A stretch of 64,000 nt of DNA from Isoetes taiwanensis (taxonomy: Eukaryota; Streptophyta; Lycopodiopsida; Isoetales; Isoetaceae). The DNA lies in the NCBI GenBank assembly GCA_021234155.1, contig JAJEKV010000036.1:6899388-6963387 (forward strand), read 5' to 3'. Of the stretch, positions 20,853 through 32,040 are shown one piece after another. Position 1 is the first letter of the stretch. The number at the start of each line of letters is the position of its first letter. The position numbers and the translations under genes are program-made. The notes beneath the pieces were generated by a model. It saw only the letters and a program-made list of their open reading frames with translations. It had not been told where the DNA came from and ran no database searches.

Positions 20853-21667
20853 CCTCCATTTCAGCAAAATGACTCTTCAATAAGGTGGTGAGAAGATTTG
20901 CTCTTTCCCGAATCCTCCACTACAAACGGACCTGCAACACACATTTTATATTCTCCAACCTTTCATCCCCTTTTGCTGCAAAGAAAGGTACCCTTCCTCC
21001 AACCTTCAACAGAAGCAGAAAAGGAATGCACTCCAAAGCTTGCAGATATAATACTATGGCAAAAGGATTCAAGCTAAGAGCATGAGTGACCATAAAGAAG
21101 GATCCTACTAGTATATATAGGTTTTCTAATTAGCCCCCTAGTTGCACCACTACTAAAAAAGTGTGTCGTCTAGATTTGAAGTGAAATATCATGAAAGCTA
21201 TTTTGAAAAAGTTCCTACCTTGTCTAGTTCGTCTGTGCTTGAAATTATCCACTTACATTCCTCCATATCAGCAAAAAGACTCTTCAATAAGGTGATGAGA
21301 AGGTTTGCTCTTTCCCGAATCCCCCACTACAAACGGACCTGCAACACACATTTTATATTCTCCAACCTTTCATCCCCTTTTGCTGCAAAGAAAGGTACCC
21401 TTCCTCCAACCTTCAAGAGAAGCAGAAAAGGAATGCACTCCAAAGCTTGCAGATATAATACTATGGCAAAAGGATTTAAGCAAAGAGCATGAGTGACCAT
21501 AAAGAAGGATCCTACTAGTAAATATAGGCTTTCTAATTAGCACCCTAGTTGCACCACTACTAAAAAAGTATGTCGTCTAAATTTTAAGTGAAATATCATG
21601 AAAGCTATTTTAAAATAAAAGTTCCTACCTTGTCTAGTTCGTCTGCGCTTGAAATTATCCACTTAGG
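20853..21667. repeat. 407-bp tandem duplication
   Basis: Units at 20853-21259 and 21260-21667 both begin CCTCCAT(T/A)TCAGCAAAA. They share nearly the whole length with scattered substitutions and small indels. Each contains an open frame of about 65 codons (ALSRILHYKRTCNTHFIFSN), but the frame has no recognisable domain. Confidence 0.92.
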
Positions 21668-23377
21668 TGAGCTCAAAAATTGGAACCTCTCATATCAAGT
21701 GCATTCATATCTCTGTCAAAGTCGTTCATGAACTAGTTTGCATGTAGAAGATTGGCCAACATGATTAATAATGATTGAATGGCAGAAGCTACACAAAAGC
21801 CAACTTTCATAAAATAGACTTCCGTCCTTTACTTGGAGTTCACACCCTGTAACGGAGATGGCCCATGTCCACCAGATCCCATTGTCTTCTACACTTGTCA
21901 TAACTTCAACCATTACCTTCCCTGGGAAAATCAACCCACTCTGGGTGCCCGAACTGCAAAGGAATTCAAAAGAAAAAATATAAATAAAAATTATGATCTT
22001 AATACTCAAGAATCTAATAGTTCAAATAGATAACTAACTTAAATAAGGTAAAAAGTATTAGTAGTAAACGTGATGTAATGGGTCTTAGAATCTCAAGAAA
22101 AGGCTATTTCAATACAAAGAGTCAAATTGATAGCCAAACACAAGTCTACACCTTCAAACATATCCTTTGCCACTTGCCACATGAGGAAGTGATAAAGGAT
22201 GAGAATTATAGATCTGGAACTCTGCTGCAAGTTTTCAGATCACTAAACTGAAGGCTGCATGACATCTTTGTTTATTATGACAGAAAATCATTTACCCTAC
22301 TAGTAACTTCTAAAACAAATTTATTACCTTGAGAGTTGAAGAATAAGGCTACAAGCTAGAAAACCTCAAATACAAACCACATATGTTTCTAAATTGTATT
22401 CTATTTATAGGAACAACAAGCAAAACATGTGCATGTCTGGGATGCTATACATTTCAGTAAAATATGGACTAGGATTTGTAGTAAAACGTTTGCGATGATG
22501 GCATTCTTGGGAGTTCTTTCGCCATATATCTTCCATGTGTTCAGTTTGGTCTGTGTTTTTTACTTGCAAAATTCTCCAGCTCCAAAATAGGTGCCTATGA
22601 TCGCTACCTTTGACACTGATTATTTCTCTATTAATCTCTATGATTTGCTATCTGGCAAGCAAATGAATTTTAGGCCCTCTTTTGCCAAAACAGATCCAGG
22701 GTGAGCATCTGTATGCTGGATTATCGAATGCCAGAGAAAGACAAACATTCTAGCATGCATTAATATGGTATGAAGAAGGATTCACCAGATTACAACGCAA
22801 AAATATAGAATTCATGCAAACTGTGATTTTAGAATCAAATCTTCAAAACCTCTTAATCCAAGACAAAAAACCTATTTCCTATTCTACTTACCAGTCAATA
22901 GGAGAAGCACATGCCGAGATTCTTGCAAAGGCCGGAAGCTGGAACCAAAGATATGCTCAATGGTTTTTTGAGCACCTAAATGGCCGCCCAAAGGGCTATG
23001 CCAAATCAATTCCTTAAGCTGGCATGAATGCCACATTCATTCCTTAAGCTGGTGCCCAACGGACGAAGCTCTGGCAGAATATTTTCTGATGCCACAGTAG
23101 TATCGGACTTGTTGGATGCTGGTTGCACTTAGCTGTTTGGTTATGCCTGGAGGATGAAACAGGTTTTTAAGAATCCAAAAATGGGCCTTTTGCATACAAA
23201 CTAATAAGAAGCTTATGATCTGAGACCTAAGGTGCAGATCGTTGCCCTACAGCCAGTGTTTTGAGAAGATCTAGACCATCAAATATTGGTTTTGAATGTG
23301 TCTTTGAGTGTTTTGTGGTATCCCCTTGGCCCATAATCCTATGTTATAGATGAGGGTTTTGCTACTCTAGGAAATCA
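21668..23377. other. No gene recognised
   Basis: AT-rich sequence before the hAT-like element. A 67-codon frame at 22814-23017 (plus) reads MQTVILESNLQNLLIQDKKP and ends GRPKGYAKSIP. It is not recognised and may be chance. A CATTCATTCCTTAAGCTGG-like block is doubled near 23006-23053. Confidence 0.35.
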
Positions 23378-23385
23378 TTTGGAGC
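23378..23385. repeat. Left target-site duplication of the hAT-like element
   Basis: TTTGGAGC immediately before the terminal repeat CATGGTTAGAA. It is identical to the right copy at 25085-25092. Confidence 0.8.
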
Positions 23386-25084
23386 CATGGTTAGAACATA
23401 ACGCGTTAGCCCCCAAATGGCTAACGCGAAATAGCTTGCTAACTTATAACCCGAAACTAACGGGGTTAGTTTTGCCCAAAAATTACAGGTGGGCATTTTC
23501 AAAAAAAAAAAAAAAAAAAAACTTTGTGCTCAGTTTTCCCTCCCGAGCACAATGCTGCAGTTGTTTTGGCGGCCAGAGGGGCGGAATCCAGTCGAAAATC
23601 GATGAATCCTATGAAAGTCTCTGTTGGAAAGTTTTGATTCGTGCTGAGCAATAAGCAGATCGGCGAGGCGGCTCACCATCTCAGAGGTAAGGGTTTTCTA
23701 AGGCAGAGCTTATGAATGACAACAAAACAGAGATTGAAGACCCTCGATGTAATTTTTGTGGCCCATAATACCAGGCATTACTTTCTTTCTGTCTGATACT
23801 ACTCTCAAAAAATTGAGAACCAGAACAGGGCATCTTATTATGGTCGTCCATCTCCTTTGTTACAACATTTTCCAAAACCTGTTTTTGCTGGAGTTGCTTC
23901 AATACAGGACCATTTCCATCATCAAGTGCATTCTAACATTGAAAGACCAAAATAATTGTTGCTGGTAAAGCTGGCTTCCAAGCTGTTCTACAGGAACACA
24001 AGCTTGATAGGAAGGAGAAAATAACTGTCTGTTGTCTATGATTCATTGATCTATATATATATGTACAAGAATAGCATACATTCTTCTGCACAATATTTTT
24101 TAGAAAGCCATCTGATTGTTGATTGAAGTCATGGGCTCGGGCAGCATTTTCTTTTATTCAATCTGTCGTGCCTTATAAAATATGATGCCAGAGGAAAGGA
24201 GAGCTAGATTAATTTTCACACGGTGTCATTTGAAGAATATTACTGTTTTTTTATTTGGGTGTTTCTTACTTTCAGACTCAACAATCTAACAAAGTAACAG
24301 TTAGATTCCATTTCACTTTGCATATCAACTGGCTGGACTTGCAGAAAAGGCTCGCTAGTGACATAAATGGTTCTCATCATAATAGAAAGTGCAATCAGCA
24401 GTTCTGCTTCCTTTGGTCCCTTTTGATGACAAAAAAGATGGCTAGTTTGGCTTATCTCAGGCTAGTTTGGCTTATCAACTAGACAAAGAAATGAGATGAT
24501 GATCTTAATTGCTGTTGCAATCTTTCTTTCATGCTGTTGCAATCTTTGTCTACATATTCTTGATTATTTATTCCATTGTTTATAGTGATTATTTATTTAT
24601 TTCCATTGTTTTTCACGCAGTATTAGAGACTTGACTTGAAGAAGACATATGTGGTATGTATTTTAATCTGAGGCTTTGAAGCAATAATTGGTAGCTGATT
24701 TTATATGTACTATATATATGTGTATTGTAGGTTTCAAGATGGCATGTGAAGATTTTTATATTTTGTTTAGTTTTATATTGTCAATTATGTTTTACTTTAG
24801 AAATGAACTCCTATAGTTTTTGTTCCAAATTGCAACTATGACAGGTTTATGTTAACAATGCAACTTGTGATTGGCATAAGACAGAGTATGATTTTAGTTC
24901 TTTTTATTGCAAATTCGTAATCTACGTGTCGAAATTAGTCCAAGTGATATATTAAATTTCCAAAATCTGATTTTTTTTTTTTTTTGTGGCGAAACTAACG
25001 GCGTTAGTATGTTTGAGAATAGCTAGTTAGACGTTATTATACGTTAGGCGTTAGCTAACTCCTAACTCCTAACTTCTAACTATG
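23386..25084. mobile_element. Non-autonomous hAT-like DNA transposon (1,699 bp)
   Basis: The ends are CATGGTTAGAA and, inverted, CATAGTTAGAA, matching at 10 of 11. They are flanked by a perfect 8-bp duplication (TTTGGAGC), the size made by hAT transposases. Further in, both ends carry many GTTAG/CTAAC motifs, a longer imperfect inverted segment (CTAACGGGGTTAG vs CTAACGCCGTTAG) and an A run that faces a T run (about 23499-23521 and 24969-24985). No transposase is seen, so movement would need one supplied elsewhere. The interior is AT-rich and unassigned. Confidence 0.78.
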
Positions 25085-25092
25085 TTTGGAGC
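25085..25092. repeat. Right target-site duplication of the hAT-like element
   Basis: TTTGGAGC immediately after the inverted terminal repeat, identical to 23378-23385. Confidence 0.8.
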
Positions 25093-26019
25093 AATGTAAG
25101 CTGGAAGAGAACAATGCAGAAACATGGGATTTAAAGAAACAGGAACGATGCTGAGGATCAAAGAGGACAAATGCCTAATGCGAGGCATTTATCAGATGGG
25201 CTTGTCTCGTAGTATATCAAACTTCAAGTAATTTCAAGTAATTTCCTGCCATTATATGCATCGGCAGATACGGCAGTCTACAACTTCTCAATTTGGGTCT
25301 CGCAATTCCAACGATGCTATTCAATCACCAACCTATATTATTCGAGCTGTTGGCGACGATGTTTTGTTGCGAAATCTACTCTGAGAAGAGAGTTATTGGG
25401 AAAAGGAAGAATGTTGCAGGAAGCTGAATGAGATTGAAGAAATGAATGAATTGATTGCTGAGGCAAAAAATTCCAACGAGGCCAAAAAATTACAGGAGAA
25501 GTTCCCCACAGTATAAATTTTTTCCCTTTCATAGATTTATCACTATTAGTGGCAAATTAGAACTTGAGTCTACACACAGACGAAGAATTAGATCCAGTAT
25601 GCATTTGGACCTTATGTCGAGCCCTCTTTCAAGTCTTGAGAAATTACTTGAAGCTTGATGGGTTACCTCTCCCAGCTGTGACAGTGAAAGCACTCTTAGA
25701 TCGGCTAAATCCAGCTCAAATTTGTAGATAGTCTTTCTCCATCTCCTTGTGCCACAAGCCTACCTCTATCGTTCCCTGTCCTTTATGGAGGGTTGGTTTA
25801 TGGATTGCTTTGGCACGAATGTTTGTTATTTATACAAGAAAATTTATCGCGGCGGCCAAGGCCGCCGTTCAAGCCGACTTAATTTTCAAACAAACATTTC
25901 GTTGGACAGTCAATATGAACCTTGAGAACATGCGGGATTTGAACCCACAGCATTGCCTTGTGTTCTAGTGTCCACATGATACATGGAAACTGTTTTGACG
26001 ATCATGAGATTCCCACTCT
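25093..26019. other. No gene recognised; one tRNA B-box-like site
   Basis: Mixed AT-rich sequence. At about 25931-25950 the minus strand carries GGGTTCAAATCCCGC, a near-perfect B box of the RNA polymerase III promoter and T-arm of a tRNA, but no full cloverleaf can be built around it. It lies next to the tRNA-like modules at 26020-26450 and probably belongs to the same SINE-like group. Confidence 0.4.
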
Positions 26020-26450
26020 TAATCATCCGATGGTAGTCAGTGGATTTTGAGCCTGGATGGGGATTGTCTACATCCAATGACATGACCATTATTTTGATTT
26101 TTTTTTTTTTTTTGGTGTACACATATACAGTTTTATTTTTTTCTTACCCGATGCTAGTCAGTGGGTTTTAGTCCTGACTGGGGGCTACCCATATCCAATG
26201 GATTTACCACTAGACCATCATTGCGGTAATGGATTTTTTCTCTTTTTTTCTTATCACCATCCAATGGTAGTCAATGGGTTTTGAGCCTTGGTGGGGGTTA
26301 CCCATAACCAATGGCCTAACCACTAGGCTTCCATCGCGAAGGGTTTTATTCGTATTTTTAAAACCACCCAATGTTAGTCAGTGGGTTTTGGTCCTGGCTG
26401 GGGGCTACCCATAACCAATGGATTTACCACTAGACTATCATCGCGATGGA
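26020..26450 (-). repeat. Four tandem tRNA-like (SINE-like) modules
   Basis: On the minus strand, modules lie at about 26364-26450, 26255-26340, 26146-26230 and 26021-26095. Each has an A-box-like TGGTCTAGTGGTAAAT near its start, then ATTGGTTATGGGTA and CCCCCA. A B-box-like GGCTCAAAACCC and a GACTACCATTGG-type end follow. A-rich linkers separate them, with start-to-start steps of about 109, 109 and 125 bp. The layout (tRNA-like head plus A-rich tail) is that of tRNA-derived SINEs, here in a row. The fourth copy is the most decayed. Confidence 0.7.
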
Positions 26451-26854
26451 TAGATTAAGCCATTATAATTTCATAAAGTGCGAATGAGGGGAATGTCATT
26501 ATAGTCGAACAGCAAATCATGTATCATATGGACAGAAAATGGTACCTGTAGAAAGTTGAGAGAATGTATATTGTTTGAGCTCCAATTGTAACTGATGGCG
26601 TCGATGTACCTTATGTGAAGTCAAATTGTTTACCACGTTTTGGATCAACCTGTTAGAAAAAAGATTGAAGAAGATGTATCTCATCAGCATAACAATTTAC
26701 TACTCACAATACTTTCAATGCACTTTATAATGTTTTCATATAAGAATAGGATGAGCGATGTACCTTATTTGAAGCCCAACTATTTATGATTTTTTTGTTC
26801 GATTCGTATGTACACAAATGCATAAAGAAAAAAGATTAGACAAAAGATGCTTTA

Positions 26855-27170
26855 TCAACATAGCAATTCTTTGTATACAACATTTTTTGTGCATTTCGCA
26901 GTATTCTCTGGTGATAGCAGGATGAGCGCATCTTGTCTCGATCGCATACGAGTGAGTGCAGTGTATAGCTGGCCATGTGCGAATACGTCAATACATAGGT
27001 CGATAACAATACGGTCCAACGTTAGTCCTTGGCAACTATTGAAAGTTGTTGAATAAGATAGGCGGAGTGGTAACTGCGCAGTCTGGGATTGCTTTTCTGA
27101 TGAATAGTCAGCTAATATCCCATGGCATGCAACTATTTGTTGTTTACTGATTTCTATAACTTTTCAATGC
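26855..27170 (-). pseudogene. Helitron PIF1-like helicase C-terminus
   Basis: The open frame on the minus strand ends at 26855. It reads AQLPLRLSYSTTFNSCQGLT then LDRIVIDLCIDVFAHGQLYT and ALTRMRSRQDALILLSPE, finishing with TKNVVYKELLC. QGLTLDRI and HGQLYTALTR correspond to the conserved helicase motifs of PIF1/Helitron proteins, and NVVYKE is their usual last motif. The lysine-serine usually before QG is replaced (NSCQG), which suggests loss of function. Upstream helicase motifs and the Rep nuclease are not found. Confidence 0.82.
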
Positions 27171-29017
27171 CTTTACTTCAATTCACTGAAACGTCCACTA
27201 AGGATTGTGGACTATGCCATGCCAAGCCATCCTAAAACACAGGTATATTGAGTTAGTCTTGCATTTTTTGAAGCATCTATTGCAGTGCATCGCAATCATT
27301 AAAAGCAAGCATTGGGCAAGGGATATTGTGAATCTTCAACTATGCTTTTAGATAAGGTGTACAATGGTATTATGTAGATAAAAACAATTTGGCAAGGCAC
27401 AGCCTTAATCTAATTCAAATTCTACATTATTTTGTTTTTCCTGAACGATTCATTTTTTTGCTTGACAGTGATAATATATGAGCATCTTCAATGGTATGTG
27501 CCGGTCACCAACACTTTACTGCTGCAAATTTCTGTAAGTCAATAATTCTTATGACATCTAATCTGTGTATTTGTGTCATAATAGTGCCAGGAAAGTGTCC
27601 TTGGTTCAAGGTTGTGAATACATAGACGGTATTAGAGATTAACAAGCTTGCAAGGCAATGTTAGGCGCTGTTTGATTTTAAGGTTTACGACAATGCATGC
27701 ATGCTTTTGTTGTGGATTACAACTTGCTGAACATCCTGTCGTGTGATAACTTATAGCATGAAGACGCCTTAGAACAATACACTCATTAAATAATATGCAA
27801 ATAATAATCTGGACATCGTTTTGTTCTGTTGTAAGTACTATTGTTCATGATACAGATATATCGTTGGGCAACAACGACTCTAATGCTGGCAACAATCTAG
27901 CGTGCAGAAGTTTGTGTACTAGAGATATTGCAATTATTATCACAGAGAGAAGACCTACGAACTTAACGTACTGACAAGATTAAGGCTTAGTGCTGTTATA
28001 CATGAAGATAGAAACAGAAACCATCCATGCAAACAGATATATTGCAGACCAAACACTATATGGCACTTTAATTCTATGCCCTGCATGCATTGCGTGTCTC
28101 ACTGATGCAAGTAAGACAGGAAATTAATGCTGAGACCATATGCACAGATAGTTAGTTATAGAATAAGGGGTCTGCCAACATTTAGTATGCTTCCAAGCTG
28201 TGGTGTCTCTATGGAGATGAGTGACAAGTCTGTATAAATGATTACTCGCCAATGTGTTTGAGTTAGAAGCACAAAGATAATAGCAATATTTCATTGCAGA
28301 ACCATAAATCTTGACTTCATTGTGGAAGCAAATTCTATGTGAATGTTGGGTAGTCTAGCATATTAACATGGCTAGAACAAATGGTGGCAGAATATGAAGG
28401 TGTGCTGAGATCAAGAACAAATGGTTTCGATGCTTGGTCATGCTGTTGTTTTAATATTGTTTTCTCAACATGCATGGGTTTTTGCAGGCCTTTGAAGCTT
28501 CAAGTTTCTGGTTAGAGGAACATAGGTGCGTGGTGTAAAAGTTCATGGTTGATACAAATGCATGCTAGTGGCAGCATAATTACAGAAATGACCATTTGAA
28601 AGCGCAATAACTACATTGTATGCACATAGGTATGCATACAGCAAGAAGTTAGCTTTGCAGTAGAATGTTTCTAACCAAGAAGGCTTAATGCCAAATGTGC
28701 AATAATTTCGCAGGCCATTAGCAGAGACGGATTCATGGAAGATTGAGATAGTTTAGCAGTTGATGCACCACCCAGAAGTTGGGCTTTGCTATTTCAAAGC
28801 TAATCATTTAATATGTTTGTAGTTTAGTCTGGTCTAGATTATACTAAGAGATCTTGGATCTCACGGGATACGTCCTACCACGTGCATTCTTGATTCAAAT
28901 GGACAGCTACCTAATATGATTGCTAAAGTCGTTATATTTCAGTCTCCGTTGTAGATCATGCCCAAACAGGAGCTCAGGTCGGGTCACACCTAGTGGTTGT
29001 GTAGATAAGGAATCGCA

Positions 29018-29150
29018 AAGTTTTCAATGGCATTATCTTTATCTGAAATGGATCCACCTTCCCTAGTATTTGAAGTATACTCAAGAGTTTTCGATGGCAT
29101 TATGTGTAGCAAAAATAGATCCAACTTGCCTATGTTTGAAGTGTATGTGC
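29018..29150. repeat. Diverged 67-bp tandem duplication
   Basis: Two units begin AGTTTTC(A/G)ATGGCATTAT and share AATGGATCCA-like and TTTGAAGT(A/G)TA blocks, with many differences. Confidence 0.6.
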
Positions 29151-29724
29151 TACTGCTCATGGATATGTACATAAATGTTGGCACATTGATGATTATTCTA
29201 CATAATAGATGCTATGTGCTTGTTGTTAGAGTTTTCCTTGCTGCCATTTATCAAGAGCTAAGATTGAGGTAGAGAGATTGTTTGTTCTTAAATCTTAGTT
29301 CTATTTCCTTTGTACATCCACAGCTTTATTTCCATAGAATGTTATTTCCATATAACCTTTGGCAACTGGATGGTCAAACCAAATCTTGATTAAAAATTTG
29401 TTTTGAACACCCCTGAAGGGAATCTTAACATATTTAACAATGTAGATGTACTAATGTTGGAGAATCTGCTAGATATCTTGCATATCATGGGTTATCCACT
29501 CTAATTATTTGCAGATCTTTGATCTACATTCTAATTGTTAATGTGCGACGATGCATCCATGTAGAACATAAATAAGAAACATGGTTGCAAAATTGTTAGA
29601 ATTTCAATATGTATTATTCTTTGCCACTTTTAGTAGGGTATCATAATGCAATAGAGCTAATGGGTTGGTGCTTTAAATTTCTCAAGATCACATGTGGCAT
29701 CTAGTCTACTCTAACTAAATCAAA

Positions 29725-29905
29725 ATATTTTTTGGGTTGCCCCTAAGGGGGCAAACCCTTGTTTATGTGGGTTTGTGGCATATTATAGGTATATGCCAGT
29801 ATATGCTTGGAATATGCCTATGACTGCTCCAAACCCGTTATTGGCTGTAAACTCTCGGTCGTTTTCGTTGTTGGGCAGCCACTCTTGAAACTGGCTAACC
29901 GGAGA
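29725..29905 (+). repeat. Dispersed repeat, copy 2
   Basis: Plus-strand copy of the repeat at 12150-12325 (minus): TATTTTTTGGGTTGCCCC, then GGGCAAACCCTTGTT, GGCATATT...ATATGC, and GGCTAACCGG at the end. The two copies are about 17 kb apart and inverted. Confidence 0.65.
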
Positions 29906-31016
29906 GGCCTGCTCTGGGATTTAGTATATGGCCTTCCCATCTCCCATCTGAAGCCTATCTAAAGGGGGAGGTTAGCAAGTCGATCACGGTTGATCTTCAA
30001 TCTTAATGCCTAAATTTTCACGGCCCTATCATTCAAAGATCAACAAGATTTAAGCAAGGAATTGTTTACGGGGAGTTTTGCCTTCAATATGCCAATAATA
30101 TATATATTTCTTAGTTCGTGCGAGCCCGTCAACGTATACAGAAGTGGCTTCAAATCAAAGAAGCATCGGAAGAAATCAATGAGAAATCCAGTTTGAAAGC
30201 CACATATTGGGCAATGGTTCCTAAGCATATGCTGGATATTCTGATATGATGTGGTCCTTGGTACTGTGGTTGTCAGGCTGTAACGAAACAGCCTTGGCAA
30301 AAACGTCAACAAGTTCACACGGTGTATAGATACGAGAGATAATTCCAGACATAGCTTATTTCGCCCTTGCTATTCTTTTCCTGCTAATAAATACTGCGTT
30401 GCAAAAAGTTGTACAAAATCCTACATTAGCATGGTAAATTTGACATATGTACTACCAACAGAAGTGAAATTCAGAAATGAATAGTTGGTGTGCGACATAC
30501 TAGTTAGCAGGCAATTATAGTTTTACAAGATGAATTCTGTTTGCTTTTGTGAAAGATTCTCCACTATGCACTGTTAAGTCGTGGAAAAGAGACACAAGTC
30601 CAAGTTAAAAGGACAAATAGTTACGTCACTTTGCAGGTAACATGATTCAACAATTATAAAAAAATTTAAGATTGTGACAGAGGTAGGACACTTACAGTGA
30701 GGCAAGGAACCCATCTCCCATGCATACCCATCTCCCATGCATACTTTGAAAATCTACAGAATTATGGTTGCACTTCTTGATTATGTACTCTTAATGACAT
30801 AACATTTTCTTTTCTCATTACCTTTTCTTCATAAAACAGATCAGATTATATTTCGTATTTTTGGTATTGGCCTCCATATTGCTTAAGAATCTTGTAAGTC
30901 ATTTAGCTTTAATATTGTAGCATGCAGCAACAACTGCCTGCTTATGCATGGGAAGATTTTAAGATTTTTTATTCAAATGTTAAAATTTCTACAGTACAAC
31001 AATTCACATCCAGTGC

Positions 31017-31065
31017 AATAGGAATAGAATAGAATATGATTTTATCGTCCACGGAGAATAGGGAA
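31017..31065 (-). repeat. LINE 3' end fragment with TTCTA-type tail
   Basis: Read on the minus strand: CTCCGTGGACGATAAAAT followed by repeats of TATTC. This is the conserved terminal block of the LINE at 5.7 kb, truncated to about 50 bases. Confidence 0.65.
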
Positions 31066-31544
31066 TTAGTTACACTAGATCCAGGAGCACAAATAAATGA
31101 ATTCGCATAGATAATTTACTTCGCAGAAAATACCAACAAGCGTGTTACGCCAAATGATGTTCTTGTGTCTAATCTTATCAGCATCAAATCTAACTTTGCC
31201 ATTGCTGCATCTTCACGAGCTCTCTTCATCTCCAAGATCATGGCTACATGTGAGGATTGATTTTGTGATTTCGACTGTTGATTTTGCGATTTGGGACATG
31301 CCAAGCATTTGGAAGACGGAAACTACATTTTTTATTTTGTAACTTGAAATTAGCACTGTTTGTGATGAGATTGATATATGGAACTTTATTACAAATTACA
31401 AAGGTAAAAGAACATTATCAAAACACATGTAATTTCTGTAGAAAGTAATCAAACGTGCTTTTCAAGTTCTGTTCTATTTTTTCATAAACTTTGTTTTTAC
31501 CATTTGCATCCATATCCTAGTATTTCTTCCTTCCTAAGGGACAT

Positions 31545-31605
31545 TAGCAGGTCCCATGACCTCTTGGTCTTTGTGGAGGTCAAAAAGTCTATTCTATTCT
31601 TTTTA
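31545..31605 (+). repeat. Possible LINE 3' end fragment
   Basis: GGTCCCATGACCTCTTGGTC, then TTTGTGGAGGTCAAAAA and TCTATTCTATTC resemble the LINE end block and its tail with several changes. Minimal length makes this tentative. Confidence 0.45.
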
Positions 31606-31739
31606 TGTCTATCTTGATGCGTGTACTTAGTTCTTTCCATCATGCTGGTGAATTCCTTTGCAAGGTAATATGCGTCTATGTTTTGTAATACATCCAAAGA
31701 AATAGCAGTGATGGCAAACAACTAATATAGGAACTATTG

Positions 31740-32040
31740 CATCTTGGTATAAAATTGGAGATGTCTTGTCATGGGAATCATCCACAAAAGAAATTGATGG
31801 GATTAGAATAATTTGGACTCATCTCAATGAGTTATTGCATGTTCCCCTACCACAGATTGAAGTATTTGTTAAGATGTGCAAAAAGGGCATTAATGTGGAG
31901 CGCCCCATTTCTTCTATGTATAAGTGCTTCTTGACTATAACGCCCTACACATCTAATAAGTGACATCTTCAAGTCCATTAGCCGCATTGGAAAAGTATAT
32001 GGGTATGGTGTGGGATAAGTTGCCCATCCCAAGGAGGCAA
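31740..32040 (+). mobile_element. Possible LINE fragment upstream of the RT piece
   Basis: The frame from 31766 reads GIRIIWTHLNELLHVPLPQI and FVKMCKKGINVERPISSMYK. It ends in another frame with a YGMVWDKLPIPRRQF-like segment. The VWDKLP motif resembles the segment before the zinc domain in the LINE at 10.8 kb, but the match is short. It may be a second LINE joined to the one that starts near 32040. Confidence 0.3.

Larger units (their letters stand above)
27171..31016. other. Long stretch without a recognised gene
   Basis: AT-rich sequence that may include the decayed 5' part of the Helitron (27.2-28.9 kb). I find no helicase or Rep motif there and no Helitron end. It contains the 67-bp duplication near 29.0 kb and the dispersed repeat at 29725-29905. 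A 92-codon minus-strand frame (30040-30318) with CPICGFQTGF is unrecognised. Confidence 0.35.

Noticed and set aside
25931-25950. Functional tRNA gene
   Set aside because: Only a B-box/T-arm match. No acceptor or anticodon stem could be paired.
30040-30318. Zinc-binding protein from the CPICGFQTG segment
   Set aside because: A single Cys pair without a matching second pair. No family recognised.
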